A DNA stretch of 64,000 nt from Cristatella mucedo (taxonomy: Eukaryota; Bryozoa; Phylactolaemata; Cristatellidae): the NCBI GenBank assembly GCA_009760855.2, contig WPIO01000081.1:1495001-1559000 (forward strand), written 5' to 3'. This document shows, piece after piece, positions 63,505 to 64,000 of this stretch (the stretch's first letter is position 1; the number at the start of each line of letters is the position of its first letter). The translations under genes and the position numbers were made by a program. Below the pieces are notes generated by a model, which saw only the letters and a list, made by a program, of their open reading frames with translations, was not told the DNA's origin and made no database searches.

Positions 63505-64000
63505 TTCCAGTGCTACCAACCGGATTCGCAGATCGGTGAGCCCAGTTGTTGTGCCAGGCCTAAAAATAAATTGCTACAACACGACACTAGCTGACACGCT
63601 CGACGAGTTTGCACCGTTGACAAAGCGCACTGTGCGCCCCCGCCCAGACGGCCTATGGTTTACCACAGACATTAAACTAGCCAAGTCTACTAAACGAAAG
63701 CTTGAAAAGGCATACAAAAGATCCGGACTAACTGTCCATCGACAGGCATATGAAGACTACTGTAGGTCGTACCAATCGATCCTAGCAAAGGCTAAGTCTA
63801 GCTTCTATAGAAACATTGTTGAATCACAGATGCACAATCCAAAAATGCTGATGTCGACAATAAACCATCTCCTCAACCGTTCCCAGGTTAGCTCCTTACC
63901 TGATGATCCTTGTGATGATCTAGCCGATCGCTTCTCTCGATTCTTTGTGCAGAAGATCCCTCCCGAAGCATCAGAATCAGGAGGCAAAAGCCGAAGCGTC
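63505..64000 (+). CDS. L2-clade LINE ORF2, endonuclease-RT linker, open to the window edge
   Basis: An open frame runs rightward off the window with codons in phase from about 63512. It reads NCYNTTLADTLDEFAPLTKR, TVRPRPDGLWFTTDIKLAKS, RKLEKAYKRSGLTVHRQAYE, KAKSSFYRNIVESQMHNPK and LADRFSRFFVQKIP. This is the conserved linker between the APE endonuclease and the RT of L2/CR1-type elements ('NTTL---LD-HAPLK-RTV--RP---W', 'R--ER-W-----------Y', 'AK--YY', 'FF--KI'). It begins beside the hAT element, so it is 5' truncated or was cut by it. No stop is seen in about 160 codons, which suggests a young copy. The RT itself lies outside the window. Confidence 0.78.

Overview
The window is animal nuclear DNA, most likely from an invertebrate. 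The evidence is one spliced exon of a secreted neuropeptide-type precursor and a background of degraded L2-clade LINEs, R2-type LINEs, tRNA-derived SINEs, Ty3/gypsy pieces, hAT and Mutator-like DNA transposons, plus very long CT, CA, TA and GCC microsatellites. No bacterial gene organisation, rRNA, true tRNA gene or CRISPR array is visible. The species cannot be fixed from the sequence.

Host genes. The only convincing host coding sequence is at the left edge (52-610, +). It is a terminal exon entered through a good 3' splice site, in frame with a hydrophobic signal-peptide core. It ends in a dibasic-processed, amidated peptide (GVW-Gly-Lys-Arg) with an acidic tail. Its upstream exon lies outside the window. 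Several GC-rich patches (about 4.74-5.99, 6.9-7.8, 15.55-16.96, 17.5-18.7, 19.1-20.2, 33.7-34.5 and 36.4-37.3 kb) look like CpG-island or unannotated-exon DNA. Two carry a YY1-like AAGATGGCGRC motif. I recognise no protein in their overlapping Ala/Arg/Pro-rich ORFs.

Repeats. LINE-A is an L2-clade element whose 3' end is a stem-loop (AAAGCGCC ... GGCGCTTT) followed by (ATT)n. It occurs about 20 times, mostly on the minus strand. The best copy has a 439-codon open RT frame (60937-62256). LINE-B is an older L2-like family with a different 3' end and an ATTACATTACA tail. It is interrupted by LINE-A and by both SINEs. SINE-A and SINE-B are tRNA-derived. SINE-B ends in a sequence that matches the LINE-A 3' stem-loop, so it probably uses LINE-A machinery. 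Three fragments belong to an R2-type LINE family (about 6.6 kb minus; 24.85-25.4 and 53.9-55.4 kb plus). Ty3/gypsy remains lie at 42.6-44.6 kb (RNase H, integrase and a 140-bp LTR) and at 58.4-59.6 kb (gag and LTR, lodged inside a LINE-A copy). Other elements are a 604-bp Mutator-like element with an 8-bp target duplication (10358-10961) and a 202-bp hAT MITE (63303-63504) whose distal half closely resembles the mammalian URR1/Charlie family.

Other structure. A block of about 1.5-1.6 kb is duplicated in direct orientation (44.59-46.19 and 46.46-48.0 kb) with an internal 80-bp minisatellite. Minisatellites occur at 5.23-5.47 kb and 27.96 kb. A set of near-perfect short-spacer inverted repeats (12282, 26386, 32108, 33520, 51249, 51392) suggests template-switch mutation. 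The window ends inside another LINE reading rightward.
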